NCBI RefSeq assembly: GCF_033406955.1
Contig: NZ_CP137734.1
Location: 124,001 to 188,000, forward strand
Reading direction: 5' to 3'
DNA from: Streptomyces violaceoruber
Lineage (GTDB): Bacteria > Actinomycetota > Actinomycetes > Streptomycetales > Streptomycetaceae
DNA length: 64,000 nucleotides
The translations under genes were made by a program, and so were the position numbers. A model generated the notes under the pieces. It ran no database searches, was not told the origin of the DNA, and saw nothing but the letters and a program-made list of their open reading frames with translations. Within the stretch, counting starts at the first letter, position 1. Every line of letters begins with the position of its first letter. This document shows, piece after piece, positions 1-14,400 of the stretch.

Positions 1-729
1 TCACTTGACGAGTACTCCGATTTCGGGGATGGGCCGGCCGCCCGCCTCGGTGATGCGGCGGCTGGTCATGCCGGCCTCGCGGGCCAGGCGGGCGACGTCG
101 AAGGTGTGCCAGTCGTAGCTGTCGGCGACCTCGCGCACGGTGCGGCCGTCGCGCAGGACCTTCCAGGTCGTGGTGAACCGCATGGCGTCGCCCTCGGTGG
201 GTTCGCCGCCGATCCACCACTCGTAGGTCTGGCGGCCGATGGTCTCCCTCAGGGACATCACCGGGGGGATGTGGCGGGGCGAGGAGACCCCCATCAGTTC
301 CACGACGATGGGCGCGCCGTCCGGCAGGCGGTCCGCCAGACGCTTCCACAGCGCGACGCGTTCGGGGACGGTGAGATGGCCGGCCACGCCGAAGATGACG
401 ACGGCGGACAGCCGTTCGGGCAGGACGAGGTCCTGCGCGGCGCCGTCGACCACCGTCACCCTGCGCCGCAGGTCCGGGTCGCGGGCGACCCGGGAGGTGA
501 GCATGGCCCGCATGGTGGCCGACGGTTCGGCGGCGAGGATCTCCGCCTCGGGGAGTGCGGCGGCGACGACCTCGGTCACGCGTCCGGTGCCCGCGCCGAT
601 CTCCAGGACCGGGCCGTGCGTGACGTCCAGGCCCGTCAGGACGCGGGTCAGCGGGGGGCCGCTGCTGGCGGTGTGCCGGGTGGCGACCAGCTCGTAGAAC
701 TCGGCCGAGGTCGAGTAGTAGTCGATCAC
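1..729 (-). CDS. Class I SAM-dependent methyltransferase of the coelibactin-type cluster
   Basis: This 242-residue protein carries the SAM-binding motif I (VLEIGAGTGRVTE, about residues 40-52) and an acidic residue in EILAAEP, as in small-molecule methyltransferases. The stop codon occupies bases 1-3, so the gene is complete at the left edge. It starts with GTG at 727-729 behind GAGGAGA, 10 bases after the thioesterase stop, so it is read as the last visible gene of the NRPS operon. It clearly resembles the C-terminal half of the reductase-methyltransferase fusion at 2814-4754: both share SAEF(F/Y), VLTSRV and DPDLR segments. They are probably duplicated tailoring methyltransferases. The methylated position (O, N or C) cannot be told from the sequence. 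Confidence 0.85.
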   Translation of the reverse strand: MIDYYSTSAEFYELVATRHTASSGPPLTRVLTGLDVTHGPVLEIGAGTGRVTEVVAAALPEAEILAAEPSATMRAMLTSRVARDPDLRRRVTVVDGAAQDLVLPERLSAVVIFGVAGHLTVPERVALWKRLADRLPDGAPIVVELMGVSSPRHIPPVMSLRETIGRQTYEWWIGGEPTEGDAMRFTTTWKVLRDGRTVREVADSYDWHTFDVARLAREAGMTSRRITEAGGRPIPEIGVLVK

Positions 730-739
730 GACAGTCTCC

Positions 740-1573
740 TCACGGGGTGCTCGGCCAGGTGCGCCGCGCGTCCGTGGTCAGCGAGGGGTCCATCCTGCGC
801 AGCACGGTGGCGACCACCTCGCGGCGTCGCGGGGTGAGGTAGAAGTGGTCGCCGGGGAAGACCCGGACCTCGGTGCGGGCGGTGGTGAGGTCCGCCCAGC
901 CGCCGGCCCCCGCGCGGCTGCGCCGCTCGCCGAGTTCCGGGTCCGCGTCGCCGGTCAGCACGTGGATCGGGCAGGACAGCGGCGGCCGCGCCTCGGGCCG
1001 GTGGGTCTCGATGATCCGGTAGTCGTGGCGGACGGCGGTGAGGACGAGGGAGCGCAGCCCCGGGTCGTCGAGGACCTCACGGCTCGTGCCGCCGAGCCGG
1101 GCCAGTTCCGCGCACAGCACGTCGTCGTCCTGGCGGTGCAGATGCCCGGTCACCGCCGTGCCGGGGGCGGCCCGGCCCGAGGCGAAGAGCCGGCGCGGGC
1201 CGGGGGCCCGGCGGCGGTCCAGTTCGTGGGCCAGTTCCCAGGCGACGGCGGAGCCCATGCTGTGTCCGAAGAGGGCGTAGGGCCGGTCGAGCAGCGGCAG
1301 CACGGCGTCCGCCACCGCGGTCACCAGCTCGCCCATGCCGGCGCTCTCCGGGTCGTCGAAGCGGTCCTCGCGGCCCGGGTACTGGATGGCGACGAGTTCG
1401 ACCTCCGGGGGCATGAGTGCCGCCCAGGGCCGGTAGAAGCCCGCACTGCCGCCGGCGTGCGGCAGGCAGATCAGCGTGAGCCGGGAGGCGGAAGCCTCGT
1501 TCCACCGTCTGATCCAGGGGCTGTCGGCACGCCCGGCGCGGGCGGAGGAACGCGCGGGGAAGGCGGCGGTCAC
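740..1573 (-). CDS. Type II thioesterase (editing) of the NRPS cluster
   Basis: The protein is an alpha/beta-hydrolase thioesterase of about 277 residues. It has the nucleophile motif GHSMGS, a candidate acid in LTGDADPE and the late histidine in GDHFYL. Stand-alone thioesterases of this family clear misprimed or stalled acyl groups from carrier proteins. The start is placed at GTG 1571-1573 because it overlaps the P450 stop by four bases (GTGA). The longer reading frame upstream would run through the P450 gene in another frame and is not believable. The gene lies between the P450 and the stand-alone methyltransferase in one operon. Confidence 0.88.
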   Translation of the reverse strand: MTAAFPARSSARAGRADSPWIRRWNEASASRLTLICLPHAGGSAGFYRPWAALMPPEVELVAIQYPGREDRFDDPESAGMGELVTAVADAVLPLLDRPYALFGHSMGSAVAWELAHELDRRRAPGPRRLFASGRAAPGTAVTGHLHRQDDDVLCAELARLGGTSREVLDDPGLRSLVLTAVRHDYRIIETHRPEARPPLSCPIHVLTGDADPELGERRSRAGAGGWADLTTARTEVRVFPGDHFYLTPRRREVVATVLRRMDPSLTTDARRTWPSTP

Positions 1574-2805
1574 CAGGTCACCATCAGTTCTTCGAGGCCG
1601 AAGGTGGCCGAGTCGTGCTTGACGACGACCTGGTCCCGCTCCCCCGCGAGGCGCAGCGTGGGGACGCGGCGGAGGAGTGTCTCCAGGGCGACCTCCAGCT
1701 CCAGCCGCGCCAGGTGCTGGCCGACGCACTGGTGCACTCCGTAGCCGAAGGCCACGTGGTGGTTGTCCGTGCGGTGGAAGTCGACCCGCTCGGGGTCGTC
1801 GAACTGCTCGGGGTCGTGGTTGGCACCGGCCAGGAGCGCGATGACGCCGTCGTCGGCGGGGACGGTGCGGCCGGACAGCTCGATGTCCTCGGCGGCGACG
1901 CGCAGCGGAATCGAGTCGGCGACGGACAGCACGCGCAGGAGTTCGTCGACGGCCGCGGGCATCAGGTCGGGGGCCTTGCGCAGTTCCGCCGGCAGCTCCG
2001 GACGGTCCAGGAGGAGCAGGGTACTCAGGGCGATCATGCTGGTGGTGGTCTCGCGGCCGGCGTTGATGGTGATGCCGAGGGTGGACAGCAGCTGCTCCGT
2101 CGTCACGTTGCCGGGGACCAGGTGGTCGGTGACGAGCTTCGAGATCAGGTCGTCGCGGGGTTCCTCCCGGCGCTCGGCGACCAGCCCGCCGAGCAGGCCG
2201 AACAGGCCGCCGAGGGCCTCGGAGACCTGCTCGGCTGTGCTGTTGCGGGAGCCGGAGATCCGGGTGACGTCCCGGAAGAACTCCAGGTCGTGCCGCGGGA
2301 TGCCGAGCAGTTCGCAGATCACCGACGTGGAGACGGCGTTGGCGTACGCGCTCACGAGGTCCACCGGGCCGCCGGCGGCCAGCATGCCGTCCAGGATCTC
2401 GTCCACCCGTGCCTGTACGGCGGGCCGCATCGCGCGGACCCGGCGCACGGTGAACGCCGGCAGGAGCATGCGCCGGTAGCGGGTGTGCTCGGGGGCGTCG
2501 GTGCGGATGAAGGGACGGAACCTGGCCCCGGCCTCCTGCTCGCCCTCTCCGAGGGCGGGGAAGCCCGGGCGGCGGATGTCGGCGCTCACGCGCGGGTCGG
2601 AGAGCAGTTCCCGTACGTCGTCGTAGCGGGTCACCACCCAGGCTTCCCGCCGGGTCGGCAGGGTGACGCGGGCGACCGGGTCGTCGGTGCGCAGCGCGGC
2701 GTACTCCGCGGGCGCGGCGAAGGGGCAGCCGCGCTGGATCGGGAAGTCGCGGGGCGGGGTGGCGCCGGGGGTGTGGGAGGCCGTCGGGGATTCGGGGGGT
2801 GTCAT
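1570..2805 (-). CDS. Cytochrome P450 tailoring enzyme
   Basis: This is a bacterial soluble class I P450 of about 411 residues. The haem-binding loop is FGYGVHQCVG, with Cys as axial ligand and followed by QHLARLELE. The I-helix oxygen-binding segment is AGRETTTS, and the ExxR helix is seen as DELLRVL. The ATG at 2803-2805 follows an AGGA site that overlaps the upstream stop region, and the gap to the reductase-methyltransferase gene is 8 bases. Its likely electron donor is the [3Fe-4S] ferredoxin at 25117-25338. In the pathway it would hydroxylate or otherwise oxidise the peptide; the site is unknown. Reading frames that extend it to 3873 are shadows. Confidence 0.92.
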   Translation of the reverse strand: MTPPESPTASHTPGATPPRDFPIQRGCPFAAPAEYAALRTDDPVARVTLPTRREAWVVTRYDDVRELLSDPRVSADIRRPGFPALGEGEQEAGARFRPFIRTDAPEHTRYRRMLLPAFTVRRVRAMRPAVQARVDEILDGMLAAGGPVDLVSAYANAVSTSVICELLGIPRHDLEFFRDVTRISGSRNSTAEQVSEALGGLFGLLGGLVAERREEPRDDLISKLVTDHLVPGNVTTEQLLSTLGITINAGRETTTSMIALSTLLLLDRPELPAELRKAPDLMPAAVDELLRVLSVADSIPLRVAAEDIELSGRTVPADDGVIALLAGANHDPEQFDDPERVDFHRTDNHHVAFGYGVHQCVGQHLARLELEVALETLLRRVPTLRLAGERDQVVVKHDSATFGLEELMVTW

Positions 2806-2813
2806 CGTGGTCC

Positions 2814-4754
2814 TCAGCCGTGCGTGGAGGTGGAAACGGGGGCAGGGGTGTTCGGGGCGTCCGGTGCCCGGGTGAGTACGGCCAGCGGGGGCGCTCCGGG
2901 GCGGGTGGGCAGGGCGCGGGCGGTCATCCCGGACTCGGCGACCACGTCCTTCAGCCCGAAGGGCGCCCACCGGTAGGAGTCGTGCACCTCGCGCTCCGCC
3001 TCGGTGGCGTCGTCGCGGTAGACGCGCCAGGTGGAGTGCAGGCGCATCACGCCGTCCTCGGTCTCGTCCGGCGCTCCGCCGAACGACCACTCGTAGCGAT
3101 GCCGCCCGGCGGTCGCCGTGGCGAGCCTGGTCTCGGGGAGGGTCAGCGGCTCCTCGAACTGCATGAGTTCGACGACCACCAGTCCACCGGGTGCCAGCCG
3201 CCGGTTCAGCCGTCGCCAGAGCCTGGCCCGTCCGTCGGCGTCGAGGTGGCCGAGGACACCGCACAGCAGGACGGCGCTCACCCGGTCCGGGAGCTCCAGG
3301 CCGGGCGCTGCGTCCGCGGTGACGGTGACGCGGGAGCGCAGGTCCGGGTCGCTGAAGACCCGGCTGGTGAGCACCGCGCGCATGCCGACCGCCGGTTCGC
3401 AGGCAAGGATCTCGGCGTCCGGCCGGGCACGGGCTACGGCCTCGGTCACCAGACCGGTGCCGGCGCCGATGTCGACCACCGGGCCGCCGCTCAGGTCGGC
3501 GTCGGCCAGGAGCGCGGCGACGGCGGGTGCGCTCGCGGTCGCGGTGTGCTCGGCGGCGACGAGGTCGAAGAACTCGGCCGACGGGGTGTAGGGCGAGGCA
3601 CTCGAAGGGACGCGGGTGCGGTGCGTGTCGGCCCCGTCCGTGGCCGTACGGTGCACGTCGGCGCGAGTCTGCCGCGGGGCGGGGAAGACGTCGCTGACCG
3701 CGAGGGGCCGCGGGGTGGCCGGACGGACGATGTCGGGTGGCCCGAGCCGTGCGGCGAGGTCGGTCCAGATGCGGCACACGGCCAGGTCGTACTGCCCCGC
3801 GCGCAGGGCGTCGCCGCCCTGCTCGACGGCTGCGCGGAGCCCGTCGAGAGCGTGGCCGACCGCTTCCGGCCACAGGTCGGTGAAGACGGTGCGGAAGGTG
3901 CCCGTGGTCCCCACGACGGCCGTGGTGCCCAGGCCCAGGTGGCCGGTGCCGGGTCCGTCGAGGACGAAGCGCCGGTCGGTGTCACGTCCGACGTGCAGCC
4001 GGGGACTCCACAGCACGGGGCCGTGGGTGTCGGCCAGGGTGAGGACTCCGCCTTCCGTGCCGATCGAGATCCGGTGCCAGTGCAGGGCGTGGTTGTCCCG
4101 GTCGGACGGGTCGAGCTGGTGGTGCACGCGCAGGGTGAGGGGTACGCCCGCCAGCATGCCGTGCAGGGAGCGGACGGGCTGCGGACCGATGTCGGCGGGC
4201 AGCGGCGCCGGGTCCGCGAAGCGCCAGGGCCGCAGGGTGCCCATCGCCCGCCCGAGGATGTCCACCAGGGGGTGCATCAGGTGGACCGGGGTGGCGGCGT
4301 CCACGAAGAGCGGTCGCTGTTGTGCGACGAGCCGGCGGGCGGCCTCGACGAAGTCGCGGACCGGGGCGACGTGCGGATAGTGGGTGTTGAGGCGGTACTG
4401 CACTCCCCGGCGGCGTGCGTGGGTGAGGTTGTCGGTCAACTCGGTGAGGTGGACGGGGTGTTCCTGGAGGACGTGGATGCCCCGGTCCATGAGCGCCCGG
4501 GCCAGCTCGGTGCCCTGCCCGCCCGAGATGGCGGAGCTCACCGCCACGCACGCGGCGTCGATGCCGGCCGGGAGGTCGGCGACGTCCGTGTAGTGGGGGA
4601 CGCCGAGTCGCTCCGCGCAGGCCCGCGAGGCGGCCGAGCCCCGGCTCAGGATGCCGGCCGGCGCGTATCCGGGGCGCCGGTGGACCGCCTCGGCGTAGAA
4701 GCGGCCGAAGTTGGTGCCGCAGACCAGCACCCTGAAGGGCGTCGATGTGTTCAC
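2814..4754 (-). CDS. Thiazolinyl imide reductase fused to a SAM methyltransferase
   Basis: Residues about 1-370 belong to the Irp3/PchG thiazolinyl imide reductase family. They have an N-terminal Rossmann start (RVLVCGTNFGRFYAEA) and the EHPVH segment after HVLQ. Such enzymes use NADPH to reduce a thiazoline ring to a thiazolidine in yersiniabactin and pyochelin assembly. Residues about 395-646 form a class I methyltransferase (VVDIGAGTGLVTEA) related to the stand-alone protein at 1-729. The 646-residue length shows a true fusion, with no stop or internal ribosome site needed. The GTG start (4752-4754) overlaps the upstream stop by four bases. This gene fixes the product as one containing at least one thiazoline that becomes a thiazolidine. 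Confidence 0.88.
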   Translation of the reverse strand: MNTSTPFRVLVCGTNFGRFYAEAVHRRPGYAPAGILSRGSAASRACAERLGVPHYTDVADLPAGIDAACVAVSSAISGGQGTELARALMDRGIHVLQEHPVHLTELTDNLTHARRRGVQYRLNTHYPHVAPVRDFVEAARRLVAQQRPLFVDAATPVHLMHPLVDILGRAMGTLRPWRFADPAPLPADIGPQPVRSLHGMLAGVPLTLRVHHQLDPSDRDNHALHWHRISIGTEGGVLTLADTHGPVLWSPRLHVGRDTDRRFVLDGPGTGHLGLGTTAVVGTTGTFRTVFTDLWPEAVGHALDGLRAAVEQGGDALRAGQYDLAVCRIWTDLAARLGPPDIVRPATPRPLAVSDVFPAPRQTRADVHRTATDGADTHRTRVPSSASPYTPSAEFFDLVAAEHTATASAPAVAALLADADLSGGPVVDIGAGTGLVTEAVARARPDAEILACEPAVGMRAVLTSRVFSDPDLRSRVTVTADAAPGLELPDRVSAVLLCGVLGHLDADGRARLWRRLNRRLAPGGLVVVELMQFEEPLTLPETRLATATAGRHRYEWSFGGAPDETEDGVMRLHSTWRVYRDDATEAEREVHDSYRWAPFGLKDVVAESGMTARALPTRPGAPPLAVLTRAPDAPNTPAPVSTSTHG

Positions 4755-5898
4755 AGCACGCCCTCTTCCACCCGGTCGGCGCCGACCGCCGCTCCGGTGG
4801 GCCGGAGGTCGGCGACGTTCCCCTCGCGCAGGTGCCGCACCACGGCCTCGGGGTCGAGTACGTCGCAGGCGAAGTGCACGCCCGCCGGTACTCCGGCCCG
4901 CAGCACCGCGTCCACCGCGAGCGCGCCCACGGCCGCGGTGAGCCGGTAGCTGCTGGCCGCGCGCAGGGTCAGCCCCGCGGTGGCCGGCCGCCCGGACGCG
5001 GTGCCCGACAGCTCGAAGTCCATGACGTACCAGGGCTTGCGTCCGGCCAGGTCCAGGTCGGCGGCGAGGATCAGCCGGCCGGCCAGCTCCGCCGGGTCGT
5101 CCCCGGCGGCGAGGCGGCCCGGCAGCTGGTTGAGCAGCGCCCGTACGGCGGGGCCGGGGTGGACGTTGTACCAGTCGAGCCGGTCGAGGCCGAGGACGGT
5201 GGCGAGGCGTTCGCTCTCCTGGCTGAGGTAGGGCTGGAGGGCCACCCGGCCCGGGAAGGACCGGTGTTCGGTGTCCTCGGCCGTGCGCAGGGCGCGCGGG
5301 ACGCGCCGGCCGCCGCGGACGGCGGCGAGTGCCTCGCCGTAGGCCGCGCCGTCCGCGCCTCCGGAGGTGAGGGAGAGCATGAGGTCGCGCGCCACCGTCG
5401 GCGAGCAGGTCTCCAGACCGCCGCAGTGCGCGGTCAGCGCGGAGGTGCCGTCCAGGCCCTGCCCGGCCAGCCAGCGGGGCAGGAGGCTGGACAGGCCGGG
5501 CAGGGCGCCGGCGGACAGGACGACCGTGCGGCCGTCGCGGGCCGGATCACCGGCCGCCAGGAGGTCTTCGGCGGCCGGGTCGTCCCCGGCCACGTCGACG
5601 CAGTGCGCCGCGGCGGCGAGTGCGGCGGAGGCCACCGTGGCACGCAGCCGGTAGGTGGGTCCGACGCAGTTGAGGACGATGTCGCAGCCCTCGGTGAAGG
5701 CACGCAGGCCGTCCGGTGCGTCGGCGTCCGCCCACACGGTCTCGTCGTGGCCCGCGGGTCCCTCCTCGGCGACCGCGCGCAGGGTGGAGACGGTCCGGCC
5801 GCCCAGGCGGAGCCCGGTGTGGCCGAGCGCGCGCAACTCGCGTACGGCGGCGCGACCCACCGCCCCGGAGGCGCCCAGGACTCCGATCACGGGCTTGG

Positions 5899-5902
<4 letters not shown>
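4751..5902 (-). CDS. Saccharopine-dehydrogenase-like NAD(P)-binding protein of the cluster
   Basis: This 383-residue protein has an N-terminal Rossmann nucleotide-binding site (GVLGASGAVGRA) and the saccharopine dehydrogenase-like signature LNCVGPTYRLRA with HCVDVAGD. Family members reduce imines or oxidise opines, or act as trans-acting enoyl reductases. No substrate is obvious here. Translational coupling is tight: its ATG (5900-5902) overlaps the NRPS stop (5899-5901) and its own stop overlaps the next start. It is therefore certainly part of the metallophore operon, and it may act as a second reductive tailoring step. A related protein of the same superfamily is encoded far away at 52257-53480. 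Confidence 0.75.
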
Positions 5903-11423
<5,521 letters not shown>

Positions 11424-11427
<4 letters not shown>

Positions 11428-14400
11428 AGCTCTCCGGTCTCGTAGGCGGTCCCGTGGGCCGCGAGCGTTCGGGTGATGTCCGCGGCGAGCGCGGCGATGG
11501 TCGGTGCGGCGAAGAAGCGGCGGGCGGGGACGGCGGCCCCGAAGCGGCGCTCGATCGCCGTGAGCAGGCGCAGCGCGGTGAGGCTGTCGCCGCCGGCGGT
11601 GAAGAAGTTGGCGTTGCGGTCCGGCGACCCGTGCGGCAGGCATGCGTGCCAGAGGGCGGCGAGGGCCGTCTCGGTCTCGCCCCGTGGCGGCTCGGCGACG
11701 GTGGAGACCGCCTCGGGTCCCGCGAGGCCGGTCAGGGCGGCCCGGTCGACCTTGCCGTTCGCGGTGAGGGGCAGTGCGGGCAGGGACAGGATGCGGGACG
11801 GGACGGCGTAGACCGGTACCCGCTCGGCCAGCAGGCCGAGGAGGTCCTCGGTGAGTCCGGGGTTCTCGACCGGCTCGGCTTCCTCGGCGGGCGGTGGTTC
11901 GTGCGGTACGACGAACGCCACCAGGCGTCTGGCGGTGCGCTCCCCCACGGCCAGGGCGGCGGCGCGCGCGACGGCCGGGTGGGCCTCCAGCGCGGCCTCG
12001 ACCTCGCCGGCCTCGATGCGGTGGCCGGCGATCTTCAGCTGGCTGTCGAGCCGGCCGAGGAACTCCAGCAGTCCGTCGTCCCGGAACCGGCCCAGGTCTC
12101 CTGTCCGGTACCAGCGCCGCCCGTCCCGTTCGACGAACTTCTCGGCGGTGCGGGCCGGGTCGGCCAGGTAGCCGCGGGCCAGTCCCGCGCCGCCGATCCA
12201 CAGCTCGCCGGGCGTCCAGTCGGGGCAGTCGCGGCCGTCCCGGTCGACCACGCGGTAGTGCTGGGCGGTCAGGGGGCGGCCGTAGGGGATGGACACCCAC
12301 CGGGGGTCGGGTTCGGTGACGGTGAGGGTGTTGGACCAGATGGCGGCTTCCGTGGCTCCGCCCATGGCGACGAAGGCGCAGGACCGCCCGGTTCGGGCGC
12401 GCAGCCGGGCGGGCAGGTCCAGGCCGATCCAGTCGCCGGAGACCAGGGCGGTTCGCAGCCCCGCGATCCGGCGGCCCTCCCGTCCCTCCTGTCCGTCGGC
12501 GTCGAGCAGCAGGTCGAGCAGGGCGGGGACGGTGTTCCAGACGGTCACGCCGTACCGGTCCATCAGGTCCGGCCAGCGGGCCGGTTCACGGCGTTGGTCC
12601 TCGGTGGGCAGCAGGAGGGAGCCGCCCGCGGCGAGCAGGCCGAAGACGTCGTACACGGACAGGTCGAAGTCCAGTGCCGACACTGCGAAGACGCGGTCGT
12701 CGCCACGGATGCCGTGGCGGGCGTTGATGTCCGCGATCGTGTTCCAGGCGGCGGCGTGGGTGATCTCGACGCCCTTGGGCTCGCCGGTGGAGCCCGACGT
12801 GAAGATCACGTAGGCGAGCGCGTCGGGAGCCGTTCCGACCGGCGTGGACAGCGGCTCGGCGCCCTGCGTGTCGGCCGGGGACAGGGTGCGGGGGCCGGCG
12901 CCGTCCGTGGCGGGCCAGCCGCCCAGGACGACGTCGAAACCGGCCGTGGCGCGCACCCGCTCCAGCCGTGCGGCGGGCTGTTGGAGGCTCAGGGGGACGT
13001 AGGCGGCGCCGGCCGCGAGCGTGCCGAGGACCGCCGCGACCTGTTCCGGGCCCTTGGGCAGGGTGACCGCGACGAGGTCGCCGGGCCGCACCCCGGCGGC
13101 GGCGAGCGCGGCGGCGGTGCGCAGCGCCTGTGCGGCGAGGGTTCCGTAGGTCGTCTCCTCGCCCGCCGTCGTGACGAGGGCGGTGCGGTCGGGGGTGGCC
13201 GCCGCGTGGGTGAAGAACGTCCGGTGCAGCGGGCGCGGTGTCACCGGTTCCAGGGCGGCCTCCCGTGCCGCGGCCTCCCGCCGTTCGTACTGGGCGGCGG
13301 GCACCAGGTCGGGGAGGGGTGCCTGCCAGTCACCGTCCACGAGGTGCCGCAGCAGCCGTTCGTACGCGGAGAACATCGCGTCCAGCACACCCTCGGCGAA
13401 CGGTTCCTCGACGGCGTCCCAGGTGACGACGAGGTTCCCGGATTCCTCGGTGACCTGGTTGTCCAGGCAGACCTGCGGCGACTGGGAGATGCCCCAGACC
13501 TTCGGGGGGAGTCCGGTGCCCGGTCCGGCCAGCGTCGCGTCACCGACTCCGATGGCGCTGGTGAACACCACGGGTGCGGCGGCGTCCACCGTGCCCGTGC
13601 GCCGGCCGAACTCCCGCAGCAGCCAGTCGATCGGCACGTCGGCGTGGTCGAGGTCCTCGGCCTGGCGGCGTTGCAGCTCGGCGGCCGCCGCGGGCCAGTC
13701 GGCGCCCTCGCGCCGGTAGCCGGCGAGGGACAGGGAGGTGAAGTCGCCCAGTACCCGGTGGATGTGGGGGTGGACGTCGCGCCGGTTGAAGAGGGTGAGC
13801 GTGACGGTCACGGCGTCGGCCCCGCTCCAGGCCGCCAGGACCTCCGCGTACAGGGCGAGCAGGACGGTGGACGGGGTCAGGCCGTGCCGGGCGGCGTCCC
13901 GCTTGACGGCCTGCCAGTCCCCGGCCGGCAGGCTCAGCCGGCGCCGGGTGAAGACGGGGGCGTCGAGCGTCGCCGGGTCCCGGTCGAAGGGGAGGGCGGG
14001 CGGCGGTGGCAGTTCCGGCAGGCGGGCCTGCCAGTGGGCGCGGGCCCGCGCGGTCGACTCGGGGTCGGCCGGGAGGCGGGTCAGGTAGTCGCGGAACGAC
14101 ACGCCGACGGGGGGAAGTTGGTGTTCCGGGTCGGCGTAGAGCGCGTTCAGTTCGGCGTAGAGCGTGGTGATGGACAGCGCGTCGAGTACGAGGTAGTCCA
14201 GGCCGATGCCGATCCGGGTCCGCGTCTCGGCGCCCTTCTCGCCGGTGTCTTCGTCCGCGCGGTGGCGCACCGCCTCGATGGCGAACAGCGGCCAGCGGGC
14301 GGGGTCGCGGACCTGCTGGGACAGGCGGGCGCGCAGGCCGGCCAGGGCCTCGGCCGCGCCACCGGCTCGGGCGTCGTGCACGGGTATGCGCACCGGAGGT

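Noticed and set aside
2806..3873. N-terminal extension of the cytochrome P450 gene
   Set aside because: The extension is Arg/Pro-rich shadow of the reductase-methyltransferase gene; the ATG at 2805 has a ribosome site and gives a standard P450 length.
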